A stretch of 64,000 nucleotides of DNA from Persicitalea jodogahamensis (GTDB lineage: Bacteria > Bacteroidota > Bacteroidia > Cytophagales > Spirosomataceae): positions 901,731 to 965,730 of the forward strand of contig NZ_BMXF01000001.1 in assembly GCF_014651615.1 (NCBI RefSeq), given 5' to 3'. Below the pieces are notes generated by a model. The model was given only the letters and a program-made list of their open reading frames with translations. It ran no database searches and was not told the origin of the DNA. Each line of letters opens with the position of its first letter. The first letter of the stretch is position 1. Positions 35,128-43,503 of the stretch are shown piece by piece. The translations under genes and the position numbers were made by a program.

Positions 35128-35195
35128 GCCTGACCGCTCTCTATTTCTTACCTTTGCGGTAACATTGCCCCGTCCATAAAGAATACACGCCACGC

Positions 35196-35867
35196 ATGGA
35201 AGAAGAAGAACCAAAGAAAAGGAACATCCGCCCAAAGGAAACTTCCAGATTACCGCTTATTACGCTGCTGTCTCTGCTGGCAATTATTGTGGCCCTTTTT
35301 GTGATTGGCTGGGAGTATATTTCCGACGATGCCAAAGGTTCAGATGAGGTGACAAACACTGTTCCCGACACAACAAGCAAGTATATTCCACCCGATATCC
35401 GCGACGAGCCGGAAGATATCGGAAACGAAACGGAAGATACAAGCTTACCTGATAATGTGGGATCGGCGGTAGCTGTGCAAGACCCGCCTGCCCCGGTGGT
35501 CGAGAAGCCGAAACCAGAACCGAAGCCTACTCCGAAACCCGCTAACGTTGGAGGGAAAGAAATCACCCACACAGTGGCATCGGGTGAAACCTTCTTCGGC
35601 ATCGCCAATCGTTATAACCTGAGTACCGAAACTCTCCGTTCGCTCAATCCGCAGCTCACCAACACCAGCACCGACCTGAAAGCGGGAGTTACTAAACTCA
35701 ATGTCCGTGTTCAGGCAGTGCATACCGTGGGGCCGGGAGACGTTTTGCGTGTAGTGGCAAAAAAGTATAACATCAGCAAGCAGCAACTGATGGAGGCCAA
35801 CGGAAAAAGCCGCGACTATGCCGAGCGGGGAGAAAAGCTGGTAATTCCTTTTGGAGTGCGCAAGTAA
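35196..35867 (+). CDS. Membrane-anchored protein with two LysM domains
   Basis: A 223-aa protein probably bound to peptidoglycan. The cytoplasmic N-terminus is short and charged (EEEEPKKRNIRPKE). A single helix spans about residues 25-45 (PLITLLSLLAIIVALFVIGW). An acidic, Pro-rich linker follows (45-120). Two LysM repeats lie at about 125-170 (VASGETFFGIANRYNLSTET) and 177-222 (VGPGDVLRVVAKKYNISKQQ). The first has a typical LysM end; the second ends at the C-terminus (LVIPFGVRK). No catalytic domain, so it likely anchors or senses the wall. Confidence 0.88.
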   Translation: MEEEEPKKRNIRPKETSRLPLITLLSLLAIIVALFVIGWEYISDDAKGSDEVTNTVPDTTSKYIPPDIRDEPEDIGNETEDTSLPDNVGSAVAVQDPPAPVVEKPKPEPKPTPKPANVGGKEITHTVASGETFFGIANRYNLSTETLRSLNPQLTNTSTDLKAGVTKLNVRVQAVHTVGPGDVLRVVAKKYNISKQQLMEANGKSRDYAERGEKLVIPFGVRK

Positions 35868-36272
35868 AAGGCGCGTGGCATTCTCCGGGAAGTTCATGTG
35901 TCGGTGTACGATAAGGGATCATCAATCCTAACCGCTCTGTGCATACACTTCTGGTACAGCTTACTATATTGCTGACCATTGATTTTAGTGCTTCGCCTCA
36001 AAGTGCGGCCCCGGTACGCGCCACCTTCTCCGGTTTGCCGGGGTACTGGTGAAGAAAGCGATCAGCACTATGCCTAGCGATTTTTTCAAAGTGATTTTTT
36101 CATTGATACGTTGCATGTTTCAATGCGTCTACCGGTGGGGACAATACCCTCAAAATTGCCTAAAAAGGTGTCGTACTGGAATATCAGCAGATAGGCTTTT
36201 AAGTACTTAATCGAGGTAGATTAGGCATTTACAATTTCGGAACTCAACGCCCGATCCAGGAAATCCAAAGTC
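35868..36272. other. Intergenic region carrying a gene remnant
   Basis: 405 bases without an intact gene. The middle part reads on the minus strand as a broken SnoaL-like protein (see the pseudogene at 36010-36220). The rest shows nothing recognisable. Confidence 0.45.
36010..36220 (-). pseudogene. Remnant of a SnoaL-like ester cyclase gene
   Basis: On the minus strand the frame 36220-36086 reads like the core of a SnoaL-like cyclase. It includes FLGNFEGIVPTGRRIE (36119-36166), which matches the known family pattern GeFmGipPTGrrve. It has no start codon of its own, lacks the residues normally before that core, and ends at TGA 36088-36086. Further along (about 36065-36010) another frame reads DRFLHQYPGKPEKVARTGAA, similar in place to the family's C-terminal LxQLG end. 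Short, frame-broken and without flanks, so a decayed gene is the best reading. Confidence 0.4.
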
Positions 36273-37247
36273 ATGAAGGCAGCCTTTTACACCCAGTATG
36301 GCGACCCCAGGGTACTTTCGGTAAAGGAAGTGGAAAAACCAACGCCCAAAGAGAATGAAGTACTGGTGCGCGTATATGTGACCACGGTCAATAGAACCGA
36401 CTGTGCCAATTTAACGGCCAAACCATTCATTATGCGGTTTGTCAATGGCCTGATGAAACCCAAACGGCAAATTCCGGGCACCGACTTCGCCGGCGAAATT
36501 GCTGCAGTTGGGACCAAAGTCAAGTCCTTCGAAGTGGGCGACAGGGTATGGGGTTTTGGTGATCAGGGAATTTGCTCGCAAGCTGAATACCTGTGTCTGC
36601 CGGAGGAAAAAGCAATGGCTCATTTTCCGGCCAGCCTTTCTTATGAGCAAGCTGCTGCCAGCGTAGAAGGTGCGCATTATGCCTGCAATTTCATCAATAA
36701 AGTCAAACTAGCACCCGGACAAAAAGCCATCGTAAACGGAGCGACTGGCGCGATCGGTTCGGCGCTTTTGCAATTTTTGAAATACCACGAACTCAGCGTT
36801 ACGGCTGTTTGTAATACCAAAAATATCGAACGTATCAAATCCTTGGGAGCCGATAAAATCATAGATTATACCCGACAGGACTTTACAGATGACGACGAGA
36901 AATATGACTTTGTCTTTGATACCGTCGGCAAAAGTACCTTTGGCATGTGTAAACCCTTATTGAAGGATGAAGGGATATACATTTCTTCGGAGCTGGGCCC
37001 TGGCAGCCAAAATATTTTCTTAGCTCTGTTTACCCCATTGCTTGGCGGGAAAAAGGTCATATTTCCCATTCCGTCGGATATAAAGGGTAGTCTGACTTTT
37101 ATCGGGCGCCTTGTCGAGAAGGGTAAATTCATGCCTGTAATTGATACGACTTATCCGCTCGAAAACATTGCCGAGGCGTATCGCTATGTACTGACGGGCC
37201 AGAAAACCGGCAATGTGGTCATCAGGGTGCAGTTGCCGCCTCATTGA
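36273..37247 (+). CDS. MDR-family NAD(P)H-dependent quinone reductase-like protein
   Basis: A 324-aa zinc-free medium-chain dehydrogenase/reductase. The N-terminal domain has VYVTTVNRTDCANLTA and PGTDFAGEIAAVGTKVKSF. The nucleotide site is IVNGATGAIGSALLQFLKYH, in the AxxGxxG form of NADPH-dependent quinone reductases. The C-terminus is the usual YPLENIAEAYRYVLTGQKTGNVVI. Cysteines of zinc-dependent alcohol dehydrogenases are absent. It is a single gene with no linked pathway; the substrate is unknown. Confidence 0.92.
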   Translation: MKAAFYTQYGDPRVLSVKEVEKPTPKENEVLVRVYVTTVNRTDCANLTAKPFIMRFVNGLMKPKRQIPGTDFAGEIAAVGTKVKSFEVGDRVWGFGDQGICSQAEYLCLPEEKAMAHFPASLSYEQAAASVEGAHYACNFINKVKLAPGQKAIVNGATGAIGSALLQFLKYHELSVTAVCNTKNIERIKSLGADKIIDYTRQDFTDDDEKYDFVFDTVGKSTFGMCKPLLKDEGIYISSELGPGSQNIFLALFTPLLGGKKVIFPIPSDIKGSLTFIGRLVEKGKFMPVIDTTYPLENIAEAYRYVLTGQKTGNVVIRVQLPPH

Positions 37248-37317
37248 GTAGCGTATTGACTCACCGCTGAGGTTCTCCCATTCCCCGTACTTTCCGGGCT
37301 ACTTCTTCTCCACTATT

Positions 37318-38247
37318 ATGCGAAAAATCGCATCCTGCCTACGTACTTATGTGCATGAAGACTACGAGCGAAGCCTCTACCTGAAAGAAGCGCTGTTCTT
37401 AGTTGTATTGATCAGCATCAACTACACCATCGGGCTGGAAGACCGGATCATTGACGCCTGGATCGGTAACCCGATCCGGATTGTTTGGTACTTTCTGCTG
37501 TACGCTACCGCGTACTATGGCGCGCTGTTGATCTGGGCCCGGCACACCGGGCAGATGCAGATCTTCCGGAATCGCCGGGTATGGCTCTACAGCTTGTTTG
37601 GAATGGCCGTTTTGGGATGGGATGGAGGTTTTTATGGGTACCAGGCTTGGAGCAAAGAGCTTTTCGGCGGGCAAATCTATTGGTTTGCCTTCTACGGGCT
37701 GTCCAACCTGTCTTCGCTCCTGACGATATTTATGCCCCTCACTCTCTTCTACTTTCTTGCAGATGACCGGAGTACCCGGTTTTACGGACTTTTTAAGGCG
37801 CAAAATGTCAGCCCCTATCTGATGCTGTTGGCGGCAATGCTGCCGCTGGTTATGTGGGCTTCTTTCCAGCCCGATTTTCTGCGTACCTACCCTTCCTACC
37901 GCGACTCCGCCGCCGACGAGTTTTTCGGTGTAGCTCCCTGGGTTACGGCTTTGGCCTTTGAACTTTTTTATGGATTTGATTTTATTTCTACCGAGTTACT
38001 GTTTCGGGGCTTTCTGATTATCGGTATGGCGCATTTATTGGGACGTGGTGCCCTGCTGCCTATGGTAGTCTGCTACGCTTCCCTACACTTTGGCAAGCCC
38101 CTCGGCGAAACGATAGGTTCGGTATTCGGAGGGTATATCCTCGGTGTCATTGCGCTTCAATCGCGGTCAGTCTGGGGAGGCATACTAGTGCACGTGGGCA
38201 TCGCCTGGGCTATGGAGTTGGCCGCCTGGGTGCAGTTGTCACGATAA
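37318..38247 (+). CDS. CPBP-like intramembrane protease homologue with altered motifs
   Basis: A 309-aa membrane protein with about eight hydrophobic segments. The last part has the order of the CPBP (Rce1-like) fold. Motif 1 reads STELLFRGF (T225, E226, R230), where EExxxR is expected, so the first glutamate is replaced by threonine. Motif 2 is CYASLHFGKP. Motif 3 is LVHVGIAWAMEL, with A where N is common. Either it is an inactive relative or part of a variant subgroup. Glutamic-protease activity should not be assumed. A strong terminator follows. Confidence 0.8.
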   Translation: MRKIASCLRTYVHEDYERSLYLKEALFLVVLISINYTIGLEDRIIDAWIGNPIRIVWYFLLYATAYYGALLIWARHTGQMQIFRNRRVWLYSLFGMAVLGWDGGFYGYQAWSKELFGGQIYWFAFYGLSNLSSLLTIFMPLTLFYFLADDRSTRFYGLFKAQNVSPYLMLLAAMLPLVMWASFQPDFLRTYPSYRDSAADEFFGVAPWVTALAFELFYGFDFISTELLFRGFLIIGMAHLLGRGALLPMVVCYASLHFGKPLGETIGSVFGGYILGVIALQSRSVWGGILVHVGIAWAMELAAWVQLSR

Positions 38248-38269
38248 TATGGCCGCTTGGGCAAAAATG

Positions 38270-38305
38270 AAAAATCCCCCGCAGCGTCACCGCGGGGGAT
38301 TTTTA
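38270..38305. terminator. Bidirectional terminator after the CPBP-like gene
   Basis: AAAAATCCCCCGC and GCGGGGGATTTTT enclose a 10-base loop, with A and T flanks; it serves both the CPBP-like gene and the convergent barrel gene. Confidence 0.88.
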
Positions 38306-38309
38306 TTGA

Positions 38310-41219
38310 TTATTCAAATTGACGTCCTTCGCCCCGGGGCCCACCGCTACTAGGTCCGCGCTCACCGCCGGGACCGCCCCATTCGCGACGACGCTCTTCT
38401 TGGGGAGCGGGTGCTTTTCCAAAATTCCGTAACGTGTAGGTGAACGTAAGCATGGCGTATTGCGTCAACACGCGGCTTGTGACGTCTTCAAGGTAGGTTT
38501 CGGTCACATTACGGTTGATGCTGTTGTTCTGGGCCAGGATATCGAATACTGTCAGTTTCAGTTCTCCCTTGTTGTCTTTCAGGAATTTCTTGCCGAAGCT
38601 GGCGTTCCAGAGCGTAAAGTTCTGGTTGAAGCCTGCCCCGAGGCCCCGGTACGACTGGTTGGTCAGGTCGGTTTGCAGTACGAAACCTTTGCCGAAAATC
38701 CAGTTGATGCGGGCCGAAGTTTGCTGCGAGAAATAGTTGCTGTTCAAATTCGGCTGCAGGCTGTTCCGTACAATGTTGTAATTGCCGTTGAGCGACAGGG
38801 TGAAGTCTAGCTTTGTGCTGATATTACTACTCAAAACGATTCCCTGTGACAGTGCATAGTTGGTCGAAACGTTGAGTTGTTCGTTAATCAATCCTGGCAA
38901 GCGGCTGTAATTCAGTCCGGTACTTAGGTTGAGATTGGTTTTGATAGCCTTGATGGGAGAGCCGTAGTTGGCAAACGTCCGTATCGACCAGTTGCCATCG
39001 AGGTTGACGGGTGAAGTCAGCTGCGCCCCCTGCTGCAATACAACACCATTCGGCAGGGTCGTGGGGCGTTGCGCTACGAAAGTCGAATTTGAAATATTGT
39101 TCAGCGTGTAGTTAAGCGACGAGTAGAGGAAGAAATTTCGCCCCAGTTTGGAGTCTGAAGCTGAGTAGCGGGCGCTCACGCGGTGCGCGAACTCCTGCTT
39201 TAGATTGGGGTTTCCCGCTGTCAGGAATAATGGATTGCTGTTGTTGACCACGTTCTGCAACTGCGTGATGGAAGGCTCGTTGGTGGATGAACGATAGAAC
39301 AACCGCAGATTTTTGCTCGCGCTGGCCCGATACATGAAATAAGCGTTGGGCAATAGGTTGAAAAAAGTCTGATCGACCTCGTTGTTTCTGGGGAAAAGCT
39401 GTTGGCTATACAGTCCGGCACTCTGAAAATCTACCCCCACTGCCCCGGAAACCAGTTTTTTGTTGGCTCTGAAAGACAGCCCGGCCCGCTGAGTCAGGTA
39501 CTGGTTGTCGAAAGTGTTAGACAGCAGAGTGTCCAAGCTTACATACCGCTCCTCAGTATTGAGAAAATCGTAGGTTTCATTCTTGGAATTGCTGTTACTC
39601 AGTGAAACATTGTATTCAAGCTGCATCTGAACAAACTTACTGAGCGGCTCTGTGTAATTGATATTACCGCCAAGCCGGATATTGTCGGAGTTGGAGAAAG
39701 ATTGCTGGTCGATGGTGTCGCTGGGGTTACGGCTGTCGGTGTAGTATTGATTCAGCGCGTAAAGCGTACCGTCGCCGCTGCGGTTGTTGAGATTTCCCGA
39801 AAGATTGACAGAAAGCGTCCGCCCTGCTTTTTCAAACTTATGCCGCCACAGTAATGAGTTGTTGGAGCTCAGGGCATTGCTGTGGGTAAATTTGTCATTA
39901 TTGGTTTCGTTCAGCAAAGTACCGTTCGCCAATGATGTGGCTCCGATGCGTAGTGTAGTGGCCTGGTTGTCCTGCCAGCTGACGCCGGGTGAGAAAATGA
40001 TGGAGTTGTTTTTATTGAGCGTGTACTCGAAGCGAAAATTGATTCGATGGTTTAGGTTGGTGTTGGCGTAGGTGTTGGTTTCTCCGTAAAATTGGTTCCC
40101 CGTGGAGTTGTTCAAAAAAGTTTCGCGGTTGGTCAACTCCAAGTTTGAATTGCCCGATCGGTTGAAAAAATAGCTACCCGTCACTTCCAGTTTCTCGCCC
40201 CACTTGTCGGTATAGTTCAGGCCGAATGCGCTCGTATTGGTAATGCCGCTTTGCTGACCCACCAGAAAGTTTCCGGCACTGCCGCCACCTCCGCCGCCCC
40301 GGCTACCCCCGCCACCCCGGCTGCCCCGACTACCTCCGCCCGAGCTGCCAAGCGCGCCGGCCAGGTCCTGCGAAGCAAAGTTCTGCTGGTTGATATTGTT
40401 GGAAAGCCCAATGATCGAAATGCGTTTCTCTTTCCCAAAGATATTAAGATTCCCTCCGGCCATGTAGCGGTCGTCGCTGCCGAAGCCTGCAAACGCCTTA
40501 CCGAATTTGCCCGCGTTACGGTCCGATCGGGTGACGACATTGATGGTCTTTTGGGCGTTGCCATCATCGAATCCGGTGAGTTGCGCCTGGTCGCTCATGC
40601 GGTCGAAAACTTCAATTTTGTCCACGATCTCGGCGGGCAGATTTTTAAGGGCCAGCGTGGCGTCTTCACCGAAAAACTGTTTGCCGTCCACCAGCACCCG
40701 CTGCACCTTTTCGCCCTGGGCCTGCACCTCGCCATTCACAACGGAAATACCCGGCATTTTCTGGATCAAATCCTCTACGGTGGCGTCGGGGTTGGTCTTG
40801 AATGCCGCCGCGTTAAACTGCGTCGTGTCACCTTTCATTTGTGATTGCTGAATTTGGCCCACCACTTTCACTTCCTTCAGGTCTTGGGCGGCCTCTATCA
40901 GAAATAAGTTGCCCAAGTTGAAAGTACCCTCTGTTAACTCGACTGTTTGCTGTAAGTCTTTGAAGCTAAGGTAACTCACTTTCAGGAGGTACTTTTGCGG
41001 TTTCAGACCCGTAAATTCAAATGTCCCGTTAAGTCCGGTGGTGGTATATACGGGTTTGGCCGCATCGCCGGGCCCCGTCACACTGACGTACGCTCCGGCC
41101 ACCGGACTCTGGGCGGTGCTATCCAGTACGGTGCCGGTGATTCCTAGGTTCTGGGCGGTCGCTTGCAGGCCTGCGAAAGCTAGCAACGTAAAAATGATCA
41201 ACGAGGGCAGAGATTTCAT
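38310..41219 (-). CDS. Outer-membrane beta-barrel protein, TonB-receptor-like with carboxypeptidase-regulatory domain
   Basis: A 969-aa outer-membrane protein. A signal peptide (to about residue 22, LQATAQ) precedes a carboxypeptidase-regulatory-like domain (GITGTVLDSTAQSPVAGAYV). A plug domain follows (VEDLIQKMPGISVVNGEVQ, VLVDGKQFFGEDATLALKNL), then a long barrel of the OMP_b-brl_3 type. There are two glycine-rich parts, an inserted Gly/Arg/Ser loop near residue 295-320 (GSRGGGGSRGGGGGG) and the tail (GGPGGERGPSSGGPRGEG). The barrel does not end in the usual aromatic residue but runs on into that tail. No SusD partner, so it is not a SusCD pair. Substrate unknown. ATG 41219 was chosen over 41225. 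Confidence 0.9.
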   Translation of the reverse strand: MKSLPSLIIFTLLAFAGLQATAQNLGITGTVLDSTAQSPVAGAYVSVTGPGDAAKPVYTTTGLNGTFEFTGLKPQKYLLKVSYLSFKDLQQTVELTEGTFNLGNLFLIEAAQDLKEVKVVGQIQQSQMKGDTTQFNAAAFKTNPDATVEDLIQKMPGISVVNGEVQAQGEKVQRVLVDGKQFFGEDATLALKNLPAEIVDKIEVFDRMSDQAQLTGFDDGNAQKTINVVTRSDRNAGKFGKAFAGFGSDDRYMAGGNLNIFGKEKRISIIGLSNNINQQNFASQDLAGALGSSGGGSRGSRGGGGSRGGGGGGSAGNFLVGQQSGITNTSAFGLNYTDKWGEKLEVTGSYFFNRSGNSNLELTNRETFLNNSTGNQFYGETNTYANTNLNHRINFRFEYTLNKNNSIIFSPGVSWQDNQATTLRIGATSLANGTLLNETNNDKFTHSNALSSNNSLLWRHKFEKAGRTLSVNLSGNLNNRSGDGTLYALNQYYTDSRNPSDTIDQQSFSNSDNIRLGGNINYTEPLSKFVQMQLEYNVSLSNSNSKNETYDFLNTEERYVSLDTLLSNTFDNQYLTQRAGLSFRANKKLVSGAVGVDFQSAGLYSQQLFPRNNEVDQTFFNLLPNAYFMYRASASKNLRLFYRSSTNEPSITQLQNVVNNSNPLFLTAGNPNLKQEFAHRVSARYSASDSKLGRNFFLYSSLNYTLNNISNSTFVAQRPTTLPNGVVLQQGAQLTSPVNLDGNWSIRTFANYGSPIKAIKTNLNLSTGLNYSRLPGLINEQLNVSTNYALSQGIVLSSNISTKLDFTLSLNGNYNIVRNSLQPNLNSNYFSQQTSARINWIFGKGFVLQTDLTNQSYRGLGAGFNQNFTLWNASFGKKFLKDNKGELKLTVFDILAQNNSINRNVTETYLEDVTSRVLTQYAMLTFTYTLRNFGKAPAPQEERRREWGGPGGERGPSSGGPRGEGRQFE

Positions 41220-41271
41220 AATCAAATGTTTAAGTGGTTCCGCCGAAATAGAAGCATGAAGGTAGAATTAG

Positions 41272-41427
41272 TTTAATGCTACGGGGCCACTACTCGACCA
41301 ATGGGTGGTATTAGCCGACGAAAAGGGTGAACTAGTCTACGGTTCGGCGAGCGCAATCGCGCAACGGTCACCTACATTTGAAATTGAAGTCCCGGGGAGT
41401 GCTGCCAGCTATTTCTTGAAAGAGTAA
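41272..41427 (+). pseudogene. Possible 3' fragment of a lost gene
   Basis: An open frame of 51 codons after TAG 41269 with no usable ATG. It reads like real protein (LLDQWVVLADEKGELVYGS, then SPTFEIEVPGSAASYFLKE) and ends at TAA 41425. It overlaps the end of the GT2 gene on the other strand by 19 bases. It may be the tail of a gene removed by rearrangement at the border of the polysaccharide region. No family was recognised. Confidence 0.3.
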
Positions 41428-42173
41428 AACCGCAAGCCGCGTGCGACAATCCTGATATGATTCACGACAGTGGGAAATAATCCGAAATGCCCGCGAAGTA
41501 CCTTAAAACGGTCCAGCAACGAGCGACGCCGGTGCCGCGCCGATATTCCACCTGTGAGGTAGCGGCAAAGAACAAATGGAAGGTAAACGGTTTTCTGGGA
41601 CCTTTTGAGGCACTTGATTTCCCAGTCGATGTCCGCGCTTAGGTTAGTGGTATCGTAAGCCGGAACAATGGTCCGTCGCACAATGAATGCCTGATGGCTG
41701 ATTTTCATTCCCAGCGCAAAGTCCTGCCAATGAATTTCTTTGGGCAGAGCATGTGGCGTCACCTGACTGCGAAGTCCGATTTCCTGTCCTGAATCGTCCA
41801 CAAAGAGCGCGTCGCTGTAATAGACATCGGCCGGGTCCTGGAAGGCGTGGAGCAGCCGGGAAAGTACCTGCCCATCATGTACTTCGTCGCCCGCGTTCAG
41901 GAACCACAGGTAGTCGCCGGTGGCTAGGCTCAACCCTTTGTTCATGGCATCGTAGAGCCCTTTGTCGGGTTCCGACAATATGCGGGTGAACAAACTGCTA
42001 TACTGTTCTGCAATTTGCAGAGTGCCATCTTGTGAAGCCCCGTCGACCAGGATATATTCCACCTCATCGACGACTCCGGGTACCAGCCGAGCTGCCTTGG
42101 CTACACTCCTCAGCGTGCGTTCCAGGAATTGCTCGGCGTTGTAAGTGATCGTGATGATGGTCAGGAGTGGCAC
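41409..42173 (-). CDS. Family 2 glycosyltransferase
   Basis: A 254-aa GT-A enzyme if read from GTG 42173 (MPLLTIITITYNAEQFLERT). Motifs are the donor site VEYILVDGASQDGT, the acceptor and metal region LWFLNAGDEVHDG, and the helix DKGLYDAMNKGLSLA. The open frame could start at ATG 42329, but that would overlap the upstream GT4 gene by 124 bases, with no family character in the extra residues. From GTG the gap to the GT4 stop is 32 bases, which fits an operon. Sugar and linkage unknown. Confidence 0.87.
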   Translation of the reverse strand: MPLLTIITITYNAEQFLERTLRSVAKAARLVPGVVDEVEYILVDGASQDGTLQIAEQYSSLFTRILSEPDKGLYDAMNKGLSLATGDYLWFLNAGDEVHDGQVLSRLLHAFQDPADVYYSDALFVDDSGQEIGLRSQVTPHALPKEIHWQDFALGMKISHQAFIVRRTIVPAYDTTNLSADIDWEIKCLKRSQKTVYLPFVLCRYLTGGISARHRRRSLLDRFKVLRGHFGLFPTVVNHIRIVARGLRFYSFKK

Positions 42174-42205
42174 TGTTTCAATCGGATTTATTGAGATTGG
42201 TTTTT

Positions 42206-43450
42206 CTAGGTCAGCGACTGGTACAAATCTTCGTATTGACGGGCAACGATCCCTTCGGCGTAAGTTTCCAGCACTTTCTGGCGGGCACTGTGAGAAATAT
42301 TTTCGTCGGCATCGTTTTCCAGAATCCAACGTATTCCTTCCGCCAGCGATTCCGCCGATCGGTACTCGGCAACATAACCATTTTTAAGATGGTCGATCAT
42401 GTCGGGAATTCCCCCGTTATCAAATCCTACCACCGGCGTACCGCAGGCCATCGCTTCCATCACCGTGTTGGGTAGATTGTCTTCTATCGACGAAACTACC
42501 ATCAGGTCAGCGGCGGCGTAGGCTTCCGCAATTTGGGTGGTATCCGTCAATTTTCCCAAATCATGGATGGGTAGTTGCAGATCATGGTAGGCGTCCGGCT
42601 GGGATTTTCCAAAAAGCAGGATTTCGATCTCCCCGGCCGTGGCAGCCAACGCGTTTAGTGCATCCCGAAAGTAAGCATACCCTTTCCGGGGGTCCTGCGT
42701 ATTTGCCCCCGCGAACAGAACCAGTTTTTTATTTACGGGCAGGCTCAACTTTCGCCGGACAGCGCCTTTGTCTACGGGCAAAAATACAGAGGTATCGATT
42801 GGGTTGGGAATCGTGAGGACGGGTAGATGGTCAGTAAGGGCGGCATGGCGAATCAGGCCGCTCAACCACCGGCTGGGCGACACGAAGGTTAGGGGCGCGG
42901 CGGCCAGCAGGTTTTTTTTTCTGTTAAAGATTTGAGAGGAAAGGTCATGCTCGCCGGGGTTTTTGAGATAAGGACAAAAGCCGCAGTGCGACCGATAACG
43001 CTCGCAACCCCGGCTATAATGACACCCACCCGTAAATGCCCACATATCGTGCATGGTCCAGACAACAGGCTTGCCCAGGCGGAAGAGCTTTTCTAACCCT
43101 CCTAAGGAAACAAACCCGAAGTTGATCCAATGGAGATTGATCACGCTGGCCTGCTGCACCAGAGGATGCCTTTCAAGGGGGACACCTACGGCAGCCGGGG
43201 AAAAGGCAAAGCGTACGCTTTTGTCTTTTTCATAAGGTAGAAACCGTAGCCTCTCGGCTCCGAATCGCAGCCAGAACATTTTTTCTTTCCAGGAAGTATC
43301 TGCCCAGGCCGTTACCCCAACTTCCGGTTTGACAACCCGGTACACAAGCAGTCGGGAGTCCACCCCATGATTGCGCAAGGCACGGTTGAGGCGAGAGGCT
43401 GCCACTGCCGCCCCGCCTTCTGCCTGAAATGTGCTGATATGCAGGATCAT
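42206..43450 (-). CDS. Family 4 glycosyltransferase
   Basis: A 414-aa GT-B enzyme. The N-terminal domain starts ILHISTFQAEGGAAVAASRL. A Cys/His-bearing insertion (GGCHYSRGCERYRSHCGFCP, four Cys) is found around residues 125-150 and may bind a metal; it is seen in one subgroup of these enzymes. The nucleotide-sugar site is in the C-terminal half: LVLFAGANTQDPRKGYAY, then NTVMEAMACGTPVVGFDNGG. It is the middle gene of the run FkbM - GT4 - GT2. Confidence 0.92.
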   Translation of the reverse strand: MILHISTFQAEGGAAVAASRLNRALRNHGVDSRLLVYRVVKPEVGVTAWADTSWKEKMFWLRFGAERLRFLPYEKDKSVRFAFSPAAVGVPLERHPLVQQASVINLHWINFGFVSLGGLEKLFRLGKPVVWTMHDMWAFTGGCHYSRGCERYRSHCGFCPYLKNPGEHDLSSQIFNRKKNLLAAAPLTFVSPSRWLSGLIRHAALTDHLPVLTIPNPIDTSVFLPVDKGAVRRKLSLPVNKKLVLFAGANTQDPRKGYAYFRDALNALAATAGEIEILLFGKSQPDAYHDLQLPIHDLGKLTDTTQIAEAYAAADLMVVSSIEDNLPNTVMEAMACGTPVVGFDNGGIPDMIDHLKNGYVAEYRSAESLAEGIRWILENDADENISHSARQKVLETYAEGIVARQYEDLYQSLT

Positions 43451-43503
43451 GTTCCTGTGAGTGAGGTAGCTTGGGGTACTACGTTATTATTACCGGTGGC
43501 ACT

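Noticed and set aside
40251-40844. 197-aa plus-strand frame rich in Ala, Pro and Thr opposite the barrel gene
   Set aside because: It is the antisense of the Gly/Arg/Ser-rich loop and plug of the outer-membrane protein.
42174-42329. Upstream extension of the GT2 gene from ATG 42329
   Set aside because: It would overlap the GT4 gene by 124 bases, and the added residues (Arg/Cys-rich) do not look like a glycosyltransferase N-terminus.
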